Shown in pieces: positions 5,969-6,643 of a stretch of DNA of 6,643 nucleotides (its first letter is position 1; each line of letters opens with the position of its first letter). Source of the stretch: an uncultured Pelolinea sp. (GTDB lineage Bacteria; Chloroflexota; Anaerolineae; Anaerolineales; Anaerolineaceae); the NCBI GenBank assembly GCA_937902055.1, contig CALGUJ010000183.1, positions 1-6,643 on the forward strand, read 5' to 3'. Under the pieces are notes generated by a model that saw nothing but the letters and a program-made list of their open reading frames with translations, did not search any database and was not told the origin of the DNA. The position numbers were made by a program, and so were the translations under genes.

Positions 5969-6643
5969 TTACAACTTTGGCGGGTTGGTTTCAATGAATT
6001 TCCGCATGGCTTCCAGCGGCCAGGTTTCCTGCCAGTCGGCTCCGAAATGGGTCGGATAAAGCTGCACCAGCAGCCAGGTAACTCCGATTTCAGCATAGGC
6101 TTCCGCTTTGGAGGCCGCCTGCACGGGCGGCAAGCTGTAGGCCACGTCGAAAGGCAGCGCCGGGTCGCGCAGCGAGCGGGTAAAATTGATGGCTTCCTTT
6201 AGCTCGCCCATATCGTTATCGATGCCGGGGCTGGTCTGCGGCACCATGCCGTCCCAGCGCGCCATGCGGCGGAAAGGCGCTTTATGCGGCCAATTGCCCG
6301 CCACCCAAACCGGGATACGCGGCTGCTGCGCGGGTTTGGGTAGAAAATGGCTCGTTTTGACGTGGTAGTACTTGCCGTCGAAGGCAAAGGGTTCTCCGCT
6401 CCATAAACCGTTGACGATCTCCAGCCCTTCATCCAGCATACCCGCGCGCCTCTTGAGGTCCATTTCTTCCCCGAAGTTATCCCATTCTACTTCAGAACCG
6501 CCGCTGCTGCCGAGGCCTACACCCAGGATCAGGCGGCCGTTGGAGAGCCGGTCGAGCGTGAGCGCTTCACGAGCCACTTTCCAGGGGCGACGGCGCGGCA
6601 GGGGGGTGATCAACGCGCCCAGGCGCATGCGTTCGGTGCGCGC
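5969..6643 (-). CDS. LLM-class (luciferase-like) flavin-dependent oxidoreductase, N-terminus outside the window
   Basis: The frame runs from the window edge to the TAA at 5971-5969, giving 224 residues; roughly 60-100 N-terminal residues are missing, judging from the usual length near 300. The visible part starts 'ARTERMRLGALITPLP', and 'REALTLDRLSNGRLILGVGLGS' follows, the conserved core of bacterial luciferase-like TIM-barrel enzymes. 'KRRAGMLDEGLEIVNGLWSGEPFAFDGKYYHV' and 'PRIPVWVAGNWPHKAPFRRMARWDGMVP' are the later family signatures. Members use reduced FMN or coenzyme F420 to oxidise or reduce small molecules; the substrate and which cofactor apply cannot be read from this. The internal Met at 6628 is not the start, since the conserved 'xxTERxRLG' strand continues through it. 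It is separated from the cyclase gene by a 128-base gap with no clear terminator. Confidence 0.9.
   Translation of the reverse strand, partial: ARTERMRLGALITPLPRRRPWKVAREALTLDRLSNGRLILGVGLGSSGGSEVEWDNFGEEMDLKRRAGMLDEGLEIVNGLWSGEPFAFDGKYYHVKTSHFLPKPAQQPRIPVWVAGNWPHKAPFRRMARWDGMVPQTSPGIDNDMGELKEAINFTRSLRDPALPFDVAYSLPPVQAASKAEAYAEIGVTWLLVQLYPTHFGADWQETWPLEAMRKFIETNPPKL

Overview
The window reads as an ordinary stretch of a free-living bacterial chromosome of mid GC content. It holds six genes, two of them cut by the window edges, packed with short gaps. I see no rRNA, tRNA, mobile element or CRISPR array. The host cannot be named from sequence alone. A non-proteobacterial, possibly Chloroflexota-like anaerobe or facultative anaerobe is my guess, from the mix of an SDR ending in NPFEGKSSPF, an LLM-class flavin oxidoreductase and a rha operon carrying an M24-fold gene; this rests on memory of such genomes and is weak.

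Layout. Bases 1-196 (+) are the 3' end of a short-chain dehydrogenase gene. A perfect 13-bp inverted repeat at 204-232 lies between it and the convergent gene and probably ends transcription from both sides. Bases 252-3720 (-) form a three-gene operon read right to left: rhamnulokinase (rhaB), a class II aldolase of the rhamnulose-1-phosphate aldolase type (rhaD-like), and an M24 'pita-bread' fold protein that has lost most metal ligands of the family. The 282-base region 3721-4002 is the control region. It holds a good leftward promoter for rhaB overlapped by TGAC/GTCA repeats (candidate operator), and a rightward TATAAT promoter for the next gene. Bases 4003-4752 (+) encode a protein with two CDGSH iron-sulfur motifs flanking a Fer4_19-like cysteine region. 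Eight bases further on, facing it, is a PAS-GGDEF diguanylate cyclase (4761-5840, -). Bases 5969-6643 (-) are the C-terminal two thirds of a luciferase-like flavin oxidoreductase.

How they work together. RhaB phosphorylates L-rhamnulose and the aldolase splits the product into dihydroxyacetone phosphate and L-lactaldehyde. The rhamnose isomerase, transporter, lactaldehyde-processing enzyme and regulator expected for the full pathway are not in this window. The M24-like protein is the odd member: its position after rhaD, with its own ribosome binding site and no closer gene, ties it to the sugar pathway, but it lacks the residues that would make it a metallopeptidase. The CDGSH, diguanylate cyclase and flavin oxidoreductase genes look like unrelated neighbours. 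The most interesting signals are the degenerate M24 protein, the H-A-Q-P change at the aldolase zinc site, and the repeat cluster over the rhaB promoter.
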